In this document: positions 1 through 8,233 of the stretch, in pieces
How positions within the stretch are numbered: position 1 is the first letter of the stretch
How the letters are laid out: every line of letters begins with the position of its first letter
Origin: Pseudoduganella sp.
GTDB lineage: Bacteria; Pseudomonadota; Gammaproteobacteria; Burkholderiales; Burkholderiaceae_D
Length of the DNA stretch: 49,816 bases
Assembly (NCBI GenBank): GCA_021323265.1
Contig: JAJTCO010000058.1
Span: forward strand, 1 to 49,816
Direction of reading: 5' to 3'
Position numbers and translations under genes: made by a program
The notes under the pieces: generated by a model
Database searches by the model: none
Told to the model about the DNA's origin: nothing
What the model saw: only the letters and a program-made list of their open reading frames with translations

Positions 1-55
1 CGACGTTCTTTTCGCGCGCCAGCGCATCAACCAATAACAATACTTCGCGACTCAT
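1..55 (-). CDS. nusA: Transcription termination/antitermination factor NusA, N-terminal start only (partial)
   Basis: Only the first 18 codons are in the window ([18 protein letters not shown]); the gene continues past the left edge. The start codon shares an ATGA overlap with the stop of rimP, the usual rimP-nusA order in proteobacteria. NusA binds RNA polymerase and modulates pausing, intrinsic termination and antitermination. Identification rests on the N-terminus and the conserved rimP neighbour; the RNA-binding domains cannot be seen. It would be co-transcribed with rimP from the promoter near 669-697. Confidence 0.85.
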   Translation of the reverse strand, partial: MSREVLLLVDALAREKNV

Positions 56-540
56 GCTTTGCGGCTCCCAAAATTCACCTGCGGCACCAAGCGTGCCTTA
101 TCAATGTCCGCGAGCGTGAAATTCAGCACCGCCGGACCTTCTTTACCTTCAAATTCAATACCCAGTTGCTCGCCCTCGGGCTCCGTGAGGATGCCCTGGT
201 AGGACTTGCGGTTCGCAGTGCCGGGAATGGCCATGCGCAGCTTGACGATGGCTTCGCAACCGGCAAAGCGGACGAAGTCGGCAAACTTGCGCAGCGGACG
301 GTCCAGGCCGGGCGACGAAATCTCGAGGCGTTCGTAAGGAACATTCTCGACCGTCAGCACGTGCGACAGCTGGTGGCTTACGGTGGCGCAGTCTTCAACC
401 GTGATCGGGCCCTTTTCTTCCGCATCTTCGGCGCTGAAGTCGATATAGACACGCAGCAATCCGCGTTCGGCCCGTTCGAAATCCACCAGGTCGTAGCCGA
501 GGCCAGCGACGGTTTTTTCAATCAATTCAGGCAGTTGCAA
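52..540 (-). CDS. rimP: Ribosome maturation factor RimP
   Basis: This 162-residue protein has the usual length and order of RimP, the cytoplasmic factor needed for 30S subunit maturation. An N-terminal alpha/beta domain is followed by the signature region around '[14 protein letters not shown]' (about residues 72-85), then a C-terminal SH3-like barrel (about 95-155). The start is a TTG codon, chosen because GGAG lies seven bases upstream and the N-terminus [18 protein letters not shown] matches the family; no upstream ATG fits. It overlaps nusA by four bases, so the two are translationally coupled. The start lies only about 33 bases after the end of a terminator hairpin, with a good promoter upstream of that hairpin. 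Confidence 0.95.
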   Translation of the reverse strand: MQLPELIEKTVAGLGYDLVDFERAERGLLRVYIDFSAEDAEEKGPITVEDCATVSHQLSHVLTVENVPYERLEISSPGLDRPLRKFADFVRFAGCEAIVKLRMAIPGTANRKSYQGILTEPEGEQLGIEFEGKEGPAVLNFTLADIDKARLVPQVNFGSRKA

Positions 541-572
541 AAGAAATCTCCAAATACTTAAAACGGTTCAAC

Positions 573-600
573 CAAAAAAAAATGGGCAACTGCCCATCTT
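573..600 (-). terminator. Intrinsic terminator hairpin in the rimP leader (candidate attenuator)
   Basis: Read on the minus strand, ATGGGCA and TGCCCAT form a 7-bp stem around GT, followed directly by a run of about nine T. It may end rluB transcripts. However, a TATAAT promoter lies upstream at 669-697, so transcripts toward rimP-nusA must also pass this hairpin. Confidence 0.75.
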
Positions 601-668
601 TCGTTACTGCAGCCAGATGAAAGCACTCTCAGCAAATAATCCTGCGAAGAACTTTAACTAGGCTGCTC

Positions 669-697
669 ATTATAGCGCCTTATTGATTTCGCTGCAA
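669..697 (-). promoter_or_regulatory. Candidate sigma70 promoter of rimP-nusA
   Basis: On the minus strand the -10 is a perfect TATAAT (669-674), then a 17-base spacer, then TTGCAG as -35 (692-697). The predicted leader of about 120 nt runs to the rimP start. It holds a GCAGCC/GGCTGC long-range pairing (661-666 with 609-614) and the terminator hairpin at 573-600. Prediction by eye only. Confidence 0.6.
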
Positions 698-772
698 TGC
701 CGCATACCACATGGGACGCTGATATAACAATAGGAAGCTGCTTAAAAACCAACAGCCGGACCCGGCCAAGCA

Positions 773-794
773 GGTCCGACCCAAGGGTCGGACC
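773..794. repeat. Perfect intergenic palindrome of the GGGTC-GACCC type
   Basis: The arms GGTCCGACCC and GGGTCGGACC are perfect complements around AA, 22 bases after the rluB stop. A related palindrome lies at 43113-43136 after rsmE. Both sit at gene 3' ends in non-coding DNA, as expected of a dispersed REP-like element; lacking a T-run, it is not a standard intrinsic terminator. Confidence 0.6.
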
Positions 795-815
795 CCGGCC
801 CGCCGGCCCGCGGAA

Positions 816-2783
816 TTAACCCTTGCGGCGGCGTGGCATGCCGTGGTCGGACGCCCCGCCGCGCGGCTGGTGGCCGCCGCGGCGCTGCTGGCCGGCGCCG
901 TGGTTGGCGAAGCCGAAGGTGGTCATCAACGGGTCCGGCTGGCGCGGGCCTGCCTGGCCCTTGCCTTTGCCCTTGCCTTTGCCGCCGCCAGCACCAGCAC
1001 CGGCGCCGCCGCGGCCGCCCGGCTGCTGGTCGGTAAAGCCGCCCCCATGGCGCGGTGCACCAAAGAAGCTGCCCTGGCCCTGGTTGCGGCCGCCGCGCGG
1101 CGCCATCGGGAACGGGTCGGCGTTCTTGTTGCTCACGTCCATGCGGTTGCCGTTCGGCTCGCGGTCGCGCTTGCCCTGCGCCGGGCCGCCCGCCTTCTTG
1201 CCGTCGCCGGCGGCCGGCGCGCCCGCTTCCTTCTTGAAGCCCACCGCGTTCAGCAGGTCGCGCACGGTGTTCTCTTCCATTTCTTCCCAGCGGCCGCGCT
1301 TCAGGTTGCTCGGCAGGGTCAGCGCGCCGTAGCGCGTACGGATCAGGCGCGAGACGGTCAGGCCGATCGCTTCGAACATGCGGCGCACCTCGCGGTTGCG
1401 GCCTTCGCCGATGACCACGCGGTACCATTTGTTCACGCCTTCACCGCCGCCATCGGCGATCTTGGAGAACTGCGCCAGGCCGTCTTCCAGCTCGACGCCG
1501 GCCAGCAGCTTCTGGCGCATGCCCTCTTCCAGCTCGCCCAGCGTACGCACGGCGTATTCGCGGTCGATGTTGTAGCGCGGGTGCATCAGGCGGTTGGCCA
1601 GGTCACCGGAGGTGGTAAACAGCAGCAAGCCTTCGGTGTTGAAGTCCAGGCGGCCCACGGCCAGCCACTTGCCGGTCTTCATGGTGGGCAGGCGGTCGAA
1701 TACCGATGGGCGGCCATCCGGGTCGTCGTGCGACACGATTTCGCCGGCCGGCTTGTGGTAGACCAGCACGCGCGGCGGCTTCTTGCTCACCTTGCGCTGC
1801 ACCAGCTTGCCGTTGATGCGCACCGCATCGGTCGGCAGGATGCGCTGGCCGATGTGGGCCGGCTCGCCGTTCACCGACACGCGGCCGGCAATGATCAGTT
1901 CTTCCATGTCGCGGCGCGAGCCCATGCCCGCTTCGGCCAGCACCTTGTGCAGCTTCGGCGCGTCGTCCTCGGCCGTCAGGTCGCGGCGCGCCTTGGCCGG
2001 CTTGCCGGAACCGCCCTCTTCGCGGTCAAAGGCATCCGAGGTCACGAAGGAGAACACGGCGTCGGCGTCGGACGCCTTGTCCTTGGCCTTCATCTTGTTG
2101 CCGAAGGCGCCCGCCACGCGCGGCTTTTGCACGTGGCCCGGCTTGCCCTGGCCGCCTTCGCCGGCCGGCGCGCCCTGGCCTTCGCCATGCGCCTGCTTGC
2201 CGTGCTTGCCCTTCTTGCCCTTGTGCTTACCCTGGCGTTCGCCGCGCTTTTCGCCCGGCACGGCCGCTGGCCATGGGTTGCCGCCTTCGGCAGCCCCTTC
2301 GGCGCCGGCGGCGGCAGGCTCGCCTGCCGACTCGGCCACCACGGCGGCCACCACGGCCGCTTTTTCCGCCTGGCGCAGGGCGCGCTGCTCGCGCATCTGG
2401 CGCGGACCGCGCGGCGTACGACCGCGCTCCTTGGTCTGCTCCGCAGCTTCGCCGTCCGCCGCGGGGGCGGCAGCCGGCACTGCCGGCGCTGCCTCCACCA
2501 CCTCGGCGGCCACCGCCTTCTTGGCGCGCGGCTTCTTCACGGGCGCCGCCTCGGCGCCGGCAGCCGGCTGCTCGCCCGCTACCGCTTCGGCAGCCGCCGC
2601 TTGGTCCGCCTTGACGGCGGCCGCGCTGCGGCGCTTCGGCTTGGGCTCCGTGCCTGCCGGGGCGCCGGATGCGGCGAGCGCCTTGTCGGCTTCGATCTGG
2701 GCTTTGGTGCGACGTTTTGGCTTGGCGGGTGCCGCTTCGGCAGCCGGGATGCCGGTCTCAGGGGTGTTGTCAGGGTTGTTCAT
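816..2783 (-). CDS. rluB: 23S rRNA pseudouridine synthase RluB with long low-complexity tails
   Basis: The enzyme isomerises a uridine in helix 80 of 23S rRNA to pseudouridine (U2605 in E. coli). Of 655 residues only about 276-515 form the conserved core: an S4 RNA-binding domain (276-325, '[20 protein letters not shown]') and the synthase domain with catalytic Asp380 in '[13 protein letters not shown]'. Residues 1-275 are Ala/Lys/Glu/Gly-rich with KPKRR-type basic patches. The last 140 are Gly/Arg/Lys-rich with a GKGKGKGKG tract and end in RRRKG, so the protein is much longer than E. coli RluB. RluB rather than RluE/F is favoured by the scpB-rluB order. The start overlaps the scpB 3' end by 14 bases. 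The tails probably bind RNA, which is inference. Confidence 0.92.
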   Translation of the reverse strand: MNNPDNTPETGIPAAEAAPAKPKRRTKAQIEADKALAASGAPAGTEPKPKRRSAAAVKADQAAAAEAVAGEQPAAGAEAAPVKKPRAKKAVAAEVVEAAPAVPAAAPAADGEAAEQTKERGRTPRGPRQMREQRALRQAEKAAVVAAVVAESAGEPAAAGAEGAAEGGNPWPAAVPGEKRGERQGKHKGKKGKHGKQAHGEGQGAPAGEGGQGKPGHVQKPRVAGAFGNKMKAKDKASDADAVFSFVTSDAFDREEGGSGKPAKARRDLTAEDDAPKLHKVLAEAGMGSRRDMEELIIAGRVSVNGEPAHIGQRILPTDAVRINGKLVQRKVSKKPPRVLVYHKPAGEIVSHDDPDGRPSVFDRLPTMKTGKWLAVGRLDFNTEGLLLFTTSGDLANRLMHPRYNIDREYAVRTLGELEEGMRQKLLAGVELEDGLAQFSKIADGGGEGVNKWYRVVIGEGRNREVRRMFEAIGLTVSRLIRTRYGALTLPSNLKRGRWEEMEENTVRDLLNAVGFKKEAGAPAAGDGKKAGGPAQGKRDREPNGNRMDVSNKNADPFPMAPRGGRNQGQGSFFGAPRHGGGFTDQQPGGRGGAGAGAGGGKGKGKGKGQAGPRQPDPLMTTFGFANHGAGQQRRGGHQPRGGASDHGMPRRRKG

Positions 2784-3501
2784 TATTCGTTTCTGCTAAG
2801 GGCTCGACGTTTTCGGGCGCCGGGTCGTCCATTACCGACGGCGCCTCGTCCGGCGTCGCCTCATTCTCTTGTGCTGCGTGTGCTTCCTGCGCCGCCTTCT
2901 CGAAGTTCTCTGTCAGCCGCGCCTCCAGTACTTCCAGCGGATTCTCGTTTTGCGTATCGCTGATCTGCTGCAACGGCGGCAGCTGCGACAGCGATTCCAG
3001 TCCCAGGTCGTCCAGGAACTGCTTCGTGGTGCCCAGCAAGGCCGGGCGCCCCAATACGTCGCGGTAGCCGACCGTGTCGACCCAGCCGCGGTCTTCCAGC
3101 ATCTTGATCGTCTGCGAGTTCACTGCGACACCGCGGATTTCCTCGATGTCGCCGCGCGTGACGGGCTGCCGGTAGGCGATGATGGCCAGCGTTTCCAGCG
3201 TGGCCCGCGAATATTTCTGCGGCTTTTCCGGGTTCAGGCGATCCAGGTAGAGCTTCATTTCCGGCCGACTCTGGAAGCGCCAGCCACTCGACAGGCTGAC
3301 CACTTCAATGCCGCGCCCTTGCCATTCCTGGCGCAATTCTTCCAACAATTCCTTGATCGTATCGCCGCCGACGCCCACGCCCAATGCATTGCCCTGGTCG
3401 TCGGTTTCGACGTACAGCTTTTTCAGGCTGTGGATCGATAAGGGTTCACGAGCGCATAGCAGCGCGGTTTCGAGGACTTTCTTAGCCTCTACAGTATCCA
3501 T
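2770..3501 (-). CDS. scpB: Segregation and condensation protein B (ScpB)
   Basis: ScpB is the winged-helix (kite) subunit that joins ScpA and SMC in the bacterial condensin. The 243-residue protein contains two tandem winged-helix regions; '[27 protein letters not shown]' (about residues 97-123) is the family hallmark, followed by '[19 protein letters not shown]'. The tail after about residue 185 is acidic and low in complexity. I chose ATG at 3501 (MDTVEAKK); a TTG three codons upstream keeps the frame open but has no ribosome site. It overlaps rluB by 14 bases. scpA is not in the window. Confidence 0.93.
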   Translation of the reverse strand: MDTVEAKKVLETALLCAREPLSIHSLKKLYVETDDQGNALGVGVGGDTIKELLEELRQEWQGRGIEVVSLSSGWRFQSRPEMKLYLDRLNPEKPQKYSRATLETLAIIAYRQPVTRGDIEEIRGVAVNSQTIKMLEDRGWVDTVGYRDVLGRPALLGTTKQFLDDLGLESLSQLPPLQQISDTQNENPLEVLEARLTENFEKAAQEAHAAQENEATPDEAPSVMDDPAPENVEPLAETNNEQP

Positions 3502-3578
3502 ACTCGACAAGTTGGTTAACTATGCAAGGAGATGCGCCGGACCGCTGCGCGCCGGGGCGAGAGTCTCAGGTGGAGAGC

Positions 3579-3595
3579 GTTTTCGGGGCGAAAAC
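3579..3595. repeat. Perfect short inverted repeat between glk and scpB
   Basis: GTTTTCG and CGAAAAC are separated by GGG, in the 178-base gap between the end of glk and the start of scpB. It could be an operator for scpB-rluB or a weak terminator of glk; there is no T-run. Nothing else stands out in this gap. Confidence 0.4.
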
Positions 3596-3679
3596 AAGGC
3601 AGGCGACAGGCGCCGCTTCATCCAACTTGGCCAATTGTACCTGATAAAGCGTCGGAGAAGTGTAAAAGCCTGTATCCGC

Positions 3680-4690
3680 TCAAGCGGCCAGCTTTTCCGC
3701 CAGAATTGCCGATACGCCAACGAACGCCGGGTACTCGGCCGTGATCACATAGGTGGGGATGGCCGCCAGGTAGCCGTGGAAACGGCCCTTCTCCTCGAAG
3801 CGGGCGCGGAAGCCGGAACGGTCGAAGCGCTCGCCCAGGCGCGGCACGATGCCGCCGCCAATATAGATGCCGCCCGTCGCCCCCAGGGTCACGCCCAGGT
3901 TGCCGGCGATGGTGCCCAGCATGGTGCAGAAATGCTCGATCACGTCGTCGCACAGCGGGCATTCGCCGGCCAGGGCGCGGCGCGCGATTTCCGGCGCACC
4001 CAGGGTGGCCGGGTCGGCGCCGCGCTGGGCAGCCAGGGCGCGGTAGATCAGCTCGATACCCACGCCCGACAGCAGGCGCTCGGCCGACACGTGCTGGAAC
4101 TCGGTCCAGGCATATTGCAGGATCGCCACTTCTGCCGGATTCATGGGCGGAAAGGTGACATGGCCGCCTTCGCTCAGCAGCGCGGTCCAGCCCGTGGCCG
4201 ACGGAATCAGTCCGGACACGCCCAGGCCGGTGCCGGCGCCGAGCAAGCCCAGCGGCGCGCCGGCTTGCGCCACGCCGCCGCCCACCTGGCGCTTCTGGTG
4301 ATCGGCCAGCAGCGGCAGCGAGCGCGCCAGGGCCGTGAAATCGTTGGCCACCACCAGCACGTCGAAGCCGACCGCCACGCGCATGGCTTCGATCGAGAAT
4401 TCCCAGTGGTGGTTGGTCATCTTGACGAAGTCGCCGTTGACCGGGTTGGCAATCGCGATCGCCCCGTGACGGATGCCGCGCCCGGCCGCGGCGGCCACGT
4501 CCGGCAGCGCCAGGTAGGCTTTCAGCGCATCGGCCAGCGTCGGGTAGGCGGCGCAGGCCAGCACATGGATGTGCGCGATCGCGCCCCCCGCCATTTCCAG
4601 CGCAAACCGGGCATTGGTGCCGCCCACGTCGGCCAGCAGGCGCGGGCTGTGGATGGCGATCGGTGCAGCGGAGTGGGTCTGGACGGTCAT
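3680..4690 (-). CDS. glk: Glucokinase (Glk family)
   Basis: This cytoplasmic enzyme phosphorylates glucose with ATP to glucose-6-phosphate. The 336-residue protein carries the N-terminal phosphate-binding motif '[14 protein letters not shown]', '[14 protein letters not shown]' with the catalytic-base Asp, '[13 protein letters not shown]', '[10 protein letters not shown]' and '[19 protein letters not shown]'. Its C-terminus, '[13 protein letters not shown]...[19 protein letters not shown]', matches E. coli Glk closely, so it is the proteobacterial Glk family rather than ROK. ATG at 4690 was preferred to a GTG two codons upstream; neither has a strong ribosome site. Length fits the family (E. 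coli 321). It is monocistronic in appearance, with a candidate promoter at 4755-4783. Confidence 0.93.
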   Translation of the reverse strand: MTVQTHSAAPIAIHSPRLLADVGGTNARFALEMAGGAIAHIHVLACAAYPTLADALKAYLALPDVAAAAGRGIRHGAIAIANPVNGDFVKMTNHHWEFSIEAMRVAVGFDVLVVANDFTALARSLPLLADHQKRQVGGGVAQAGAPLGLLGAGTGLGVSGLIPSATGWTALLSEGGHVTFPPMNPAEVAILQYAWTEFQHVSAERLLSGVGIELIYRALAAQRGADPATLGAPEIARRALAGECPLCDDVIEHFCTMLGTIAGNLGVTLGATGGIYIGGGIVPRLGERFDRSGFRARFEEKGRFHGYLAAIPTYVITAEYPAFVGVSAILAEKLAA

Positions 4691-4754
4691 GGGCACAAAC
4701 GGTTAAGTGGAGCCCTAATCCTAAGGGATTTGTTGGCCAGGACGCAAGGATTTA

Positions 4755-4783
4755 TTTGTAGTTTGGGTACAAGAACCCGACAA
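4755..4783 (-). promoter_or_regulatory. Candidate glk promoter
   Basis: On the minus strand TTGTCG (4778-4783), a 17-base spacer and TACAAA (4755-4760) lie about 65 bases upstream of the glk start. A GGGT/ACCC inverted repeat falls within the spacer. Weak match, by eye. Confidence 0.35.
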
Positions 4784-4892
4784 CTGACCCACTAATGCTA
4801 CATTGCGGAATATATGGACGGTAGTATGACTACTCCGGCACGCCCACGCGGGCGCAGCGGCGCCGCCCCGGCACGGGGCCCGCGCGCGCGGA

Positions 4893-5876
4893 TCAATGGC
4901 GGGAATCGACGGGGGTGAGGCTTTCGGGCGTGGCTTGCGCGATGACGGCCGATTCGCTCTCGCCGCGGAAGGCGCTGTTCCAGGCGTCCAGGCCGCCGTG
5001 CAGGGGCTTGGCGCGCTTGTAGCCGTGGGCGTGCAATTGCTTGGCGAGCTTGGCGGCGGTGACGTCGTTGGGGCAGCTGCAATAGACAATGATGTGGCGG
5101 TCCTTCGGCAGGGACTTGATCAGGGCCAGCGGGTCGCTGCCGCCCACCAGCAGGGCGCCCGGCACGGGCGGCTCCAGGGTCTGGGCGGTGACGCTGCGCG
5201 CGTCGACCATGACCGGTTCGTGGCCGGAGTCAAGCAGCGCGCGCAGTTCGTCCACGCTGATGCGTTCGGTCTGCATCGCCTTCTGGAAGCGGCGGCGCTC
5301 GATGAACTTGGCCAGCACAAACAGCCCCAGCAGGACAGCCAGCACGCTCAGGGCCGTCGAGCCCATGGTCGACAGCACTTCCAGCACCTTGTCCACGTCG
5401 GCATGGAAGTAGGCGCCGATCGCCAGCCCGGTGGCGCTCCACAGCAGGCCGCCGAGCAGGCTGAAGGCGAGGAAGGTCGGCACGCCCGTGCCGAGGGCGC
5501 CGGCCATCGGCGGGGCAATGGTGTTGAAACCGGGGATGAACTTGGCCACCACCATCGATTTCGGTCCCCATTTGCGGAAATTGTCTTCCGTCTGGTTCAC
5601 GCAATAGTCGGGCGAGAGGGAGATCTTGCACAGCAGTTTGAGGATGCGCTTGCCGAAGCGGCGCCCGGCGCGGAACCAGAACAGGTCGCTGAGCAGGCAG
5701 GCCGTCATGGCCACGCCGAGCACGACGGGAAACGGCGTGCCGCCGTCGACCGCCAGCGCGCCCGCCACGATCAGGATCGGATAGGCAGGAATCGGCAAAC
5801 CCATCTGCTCGACCAGCACCACGGCAAAGACGATCAGGACACCATACTGCTGCAAAAGGGTAATTAGGTTAGCCAT
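4893..5876 (-). CDS. DedA-family membrane protein fused to a rhodanese domain
   Basis: The 327-residue protein joins two domains. Residues 1-195 are a DedA/SNARE-associated (VTT) membrane domain, a family linked to lipid flipping and membrane homeostasis. It has hydrophobic segments near 5-25, 30-65, 120-155 and 172-192 and a 'KFIPGFNTIAPPMAG' re-entrant motif. Residues 205-300 are a cytoplasmic rhodanese domain: 'ISVDELRALLDSG', 'VMVDAR', and the active-site loop 'VYCSCPND' with Cys266 in the catalytic place and a second Cys at 268. ATG at 5876 was chosen because the N-terminus matches DedA proteins; the longer open frame upstream is not DedA-like. The gene starts 29 bases after the sensor kinase gene ends, so it is probably co-transcribed. 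Substrates are unknown. Confidence 0.9.
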   Translation of the reverse strand: MANLITLLQQYGVLIVFAVVLVEQMGLPIPAYPILIVAGALAVDGGTPFPVVLGVAMTACLLSDLFWFRAGRRFGKRILKLLCKISLSPDYCVNQTEDNFRKWGPKSMVVAKFIPGFNTIAPPMAGALGTGVPTFLAFSLLGGLLWSATGLAIGAYFHADVDKVLEVLSTMGSTALSVLAVLLGLFVLAKFIERRRFQKAMQTERISVDELRALLDSGHEPVMVDARSVTAQTLEPPVPGALLVGGSDPLALIKSLPKDRHIIVYCSCPNDVTAAKLAKQLHAHGYKRAKPLHGGLDAWNSAFRGESESAVIAQATPESLTPVDSRH

Positions 5877-5905
5877 AGTCCTTCTATGGTAGCGCAAATT
5901 GCCCG

Positions 5906-8161
5906 TTACGACAGGGCCCCTTCCGCCCGCGCCGGCCCGGCGTACGCCACTTCCAGCTGCTGGGCCAGCAGGTCGAACAGCTTGTCGTGCTGCACCGGCT
6001 TGCGCAGGAAGTCGTCGGCGCCGGCCGCCAGGGCTTGCTGGCGTTCCTCGTCGAAGGCCGACGCCGACAGCAGCACCACGCGCGGTTGCGGCAGGCTGCG
6101 GTCGGCCCGCAGGCGCCGCGTCGTTTCCAGCCCGTCCAGCAGCGGCAGGCGCCAATCGAGCAGCACCAGTTCCGGGTCCAGCTGGGCGATGGCGTCCAGC
6201 ACCTCCGCCCCATCGGACGCTTCGTGCACTTCGAAGCCGGCCGGCGCCAGCAGGCTGCGCAGCAGGTGGCGGTCGTCCACGCCGTCGGCCGCCACCAAGA
6301 TGCGGCGCCCCTGGTGCGCCGGCGCCAGCTGCGGCAGGCGGGCCGGCGGCGTCGCGGCCTGCGCGGCATCGGCCTGCTCCGCCTCGATGGCGAAGCGCGC
6401 CTCCAGGCTTGCGCCGGGCGCCCCGTCCATGGCCAGCTCGCCGCCCATGATGCGCACATACTGGTGCGCGATCGCCAGCGCCAGGCCGCCGCCCGCGCCC
6501 CCGTCTGGCGCCGCGGGCGTGGCGCCGGCATGGCGTACGGCAAAGGCCAGGCCATGGCGCCGCCCGGGCAAGGCCGTGGCGTGCAGCGACAGCGTGAGGC
6601 GGCCGCCGCGCGCCAACTTAAGCGCATGGGAGGCGAGATTGAGCAGCACCTGGCGCAGCTTGGGACCGTCCAGCATCAGCGCAGGCGGCAGCGCGTCGCA
6701 GTCGAGCGCGAGCGCCACGCCCCCTTGCGCCGCGCGCGCGCTGACCATGTCGCGCACGTCGCGCAGCAATTGTCCGGCGTCGGCCACGGCGGGGTGCAGG
6801 CCGACCCCGCCCGCCTCCAGCCTGGCCAGCTCCAGCACGTCGTTGATCAGCGTGAGCAGCAGCTGGCCGGAGCGGTGAATGATGGCCATGTTGCGCTGCT
6901 CGTCGTCCGACATGGTGGACGACTGCGCCATCAGGCGCGAGAAGCCGATGATGGAGTCGAGCGGCGCGTGCAGCGCCTGGCTCATGCTGGAGAGGAACAC
7001 GCTCTTGGCGCGGCCGGCGGCCTGCGCCTCGGCCACGGCCGCGGACAGCGCCGCGGTGCGTTCGGCCACCAGCTCTTCCAGGTGGCTACGGTGGCGCCGC
7101 AGTTCCAGCTCGGTCTCGGCAGCCTCGGTAATGTCGATGCTGACGCCGACCAGGCGCACCACCCTGCCTTCCGCGTCGCGCATGGAGCGCGCCATCGCGC
7201 GCAGGTGGCGCGTCGAACCGTCGCCGCGGCGCACCCGGAAGCGCAAGGAAAACTCGCGCTGGCCATTGAGCACCGCGGACACTTCGGTGTGCGCGCGCTC
7301 GCGGTCCTCCGGCACCACGCGCGCCAGCCAGGCCCTGTAGTTGCCGCCGCCCAGGCGCGAGGTCAGGCCGTACTGGCGCATGGTCTCGTCATCCTGCACC
7401 AGCTCGTCGTTGAGCACATCCCAGTCCCAGATGCCGATGCGCGCCGCGCGCGTGGCCACGGTCAGCCGCTCTTCGCTTTCGCGCATGGAACGGTAGCGCG
7501 CATCGAGCAGCGCCCACATGCGGTGGATGGATTTGTTCAGGACATCGAGCTCGCCGAAGAACCAGGCCTTGTGCGGCGTGTCGCCCGCCACGTATTGGCC
7601 GATCGCCTTCAGCGGGCGCAGGATCAGGAACCACAGCAAGCCGTACACGCTGGCCACCAGCACCGCCGCCAGCACCAGGATGGCCAGCATGGCGGTGCTG
7701 CGCCAGTCGCGCAACTCCTGCTGCACGTGCACTGGCGTCGCGAAAACCTTGATGGTGCCGATGGCGCCGCCTTCGGCCAGGACGGGGTGCTGGGCCACCA
7801 GCATGTCCGGCGTGGTGCGCAAGGGGCGGCCGGTTTCCAGCTTGCCGCCCGCAGCGCGCTGCACCACGTGCTCGCGCTTGGCGCCCGCACCGTACAGGAC
7901 CACGGCATGCAGGTCGCGCTGGTTCATGGCGGCGCGCATGATGGACAGTACCTGGCGGTCGTCGAAGTTCCAGGCCGGCAGCGCCACGCCCAGCGCCAGC
8001 TGCTCCGCGCTGGTGTTCAGGACGCGTTCAAGCGCCTGCCAGCGCTTGTCGCGCTCGGAAGAGTAGGAATACGCCGCAAACACCAGCAGCACGGCGCTGA
8101 CAATAGCCGCCAGCGCCACGCTGACCAGCAATGCGATGGAGGCAACCTTGTTCGTACGCAA
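5906..8161 (-). CDS. Membrane hybrid sensor histidine kinase with degenerate kinase core and C-terminal receiver
   Basis: The 751-residue protein has TM1 (about 7-30), a periplasmic sensor region (31-155) with 'LALGVALPAWNFDDRQVLSIM' resembling CHASE8-type sensors, TM2 (157-181), a PAS/PAC region (about 232-346), a coiled coil (347-385), HisKA (386-450), HATPase_c (460-592) and a receiver (619-738). The H-box reads 'FLSSMSQALHAPL': the phosphoacceptor His is Gln395. The N-box Asn is His512, and the G1 'DxGxG' is missing, whereas the distal 'GGGLALAIA' remains. The receiver keeps phospho-Asp669 and Lys721 but one of its acidic pair is Ala625. It probably cannot autophosphorylate and may be a pseudokinase. 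The start is TTG with GGAGCAGG upstream; the next in-frame ATG would lose TM1. Confidence 0.88.
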   Translation of the reverse strand: MRTNKVASIALLVSVALAAIVSAVLLVFAAYSYSSERDKRWQALERVLNTSAEQLALGVALPAWNFDDRQVLSIMRAAMNQRDLHAVVLYGAGAKREHVVQRAAGGKLETGRPLRTTPDMLVAQHPVLAEGGAIGTIKVFATPVHVQQELRDWRSTAMLAILVLAAVLVASVYGLLWFLILRPLKAIGQYVAGDTPHKAWFFGELDVLNKSIHRMWALLDARYRSMRESEERLTVATRAARIGIWDWDVLNDELVQDDETMRQYGLTSRLGGGNYRAWLARVVPEDRERAHTEVSAVLNGQREFSLRFRVRRGDGSTRHLRAMARSMRDAEGRVVRLVGVSIDITEAAETELELRRHRSHLEELVAERTAALSAAVAEAQAAGRAKSVFLSSMSQALHAPLDSIIGFSRLMAQSSTMSDDEQRNMAIIHRSGQLLLTLINDVLELARLEAGGVGLHPAVADAGQLLRDVRDMVSARAAQGGVALALDCDALPPALMLDGPKLRQVLLNLASHALKLARGGRLTLSLHATALPGRRHGLAFAVRHAGATPAAPDGGAGGGLALAIAHQYVRIMGGELAMDGAPGASLEARFAIEAEQADAAQAATPPARLPQLAPAHQGRRILVAADGVDDRHLLRSLLAPAGFEVHEASDGAEVLDAIAQLDPELVLLDWRLPLLDGLETTRRLRADRSLPQPRVVLLSASAFDEERQQALAAGADDFLRKPVQHDKLFDLLAQQLEVAYAGPARAEGALS

Positions 8162-8179
8162 AGACCTGCTCCAGTCTTG

Positions 8180-8200
8180 GCGCCGCGGAACACGGCGCCG
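8180..8200. repeat. GC-rich inverted repeat between the ABC ATPase and sensor kinase genes
   Basis: GGCGCCG and CGGCGCC form a 7-bp stem around a 7-base loop in the 72-base gap. There is no T-run, so it may be an mRNA-stability or weak processing hairpin between the genes of one transcript. Confidence 0.4.
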
Positions 8201-8233
8201 GAAGGACCAGTTTGCCAGCTTTGCCGGGGCCGA

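Noticed and set aside
625..673. Mini-frame ATG AGC AGC CTA in the rimP leader as a possible leader peptide
   Set aside because: Its ATG overlaps the TATAAT box, so it would lie upstream of the expected transcript start.
843..2963. 706-codon open frame antisense to rluB/scpB
   Set aside because: Composition is a mirror of the GC-rich coding strand (Ala/Arg/Leu/His-rich) with no family motif; rluB and scpB are clearly real.
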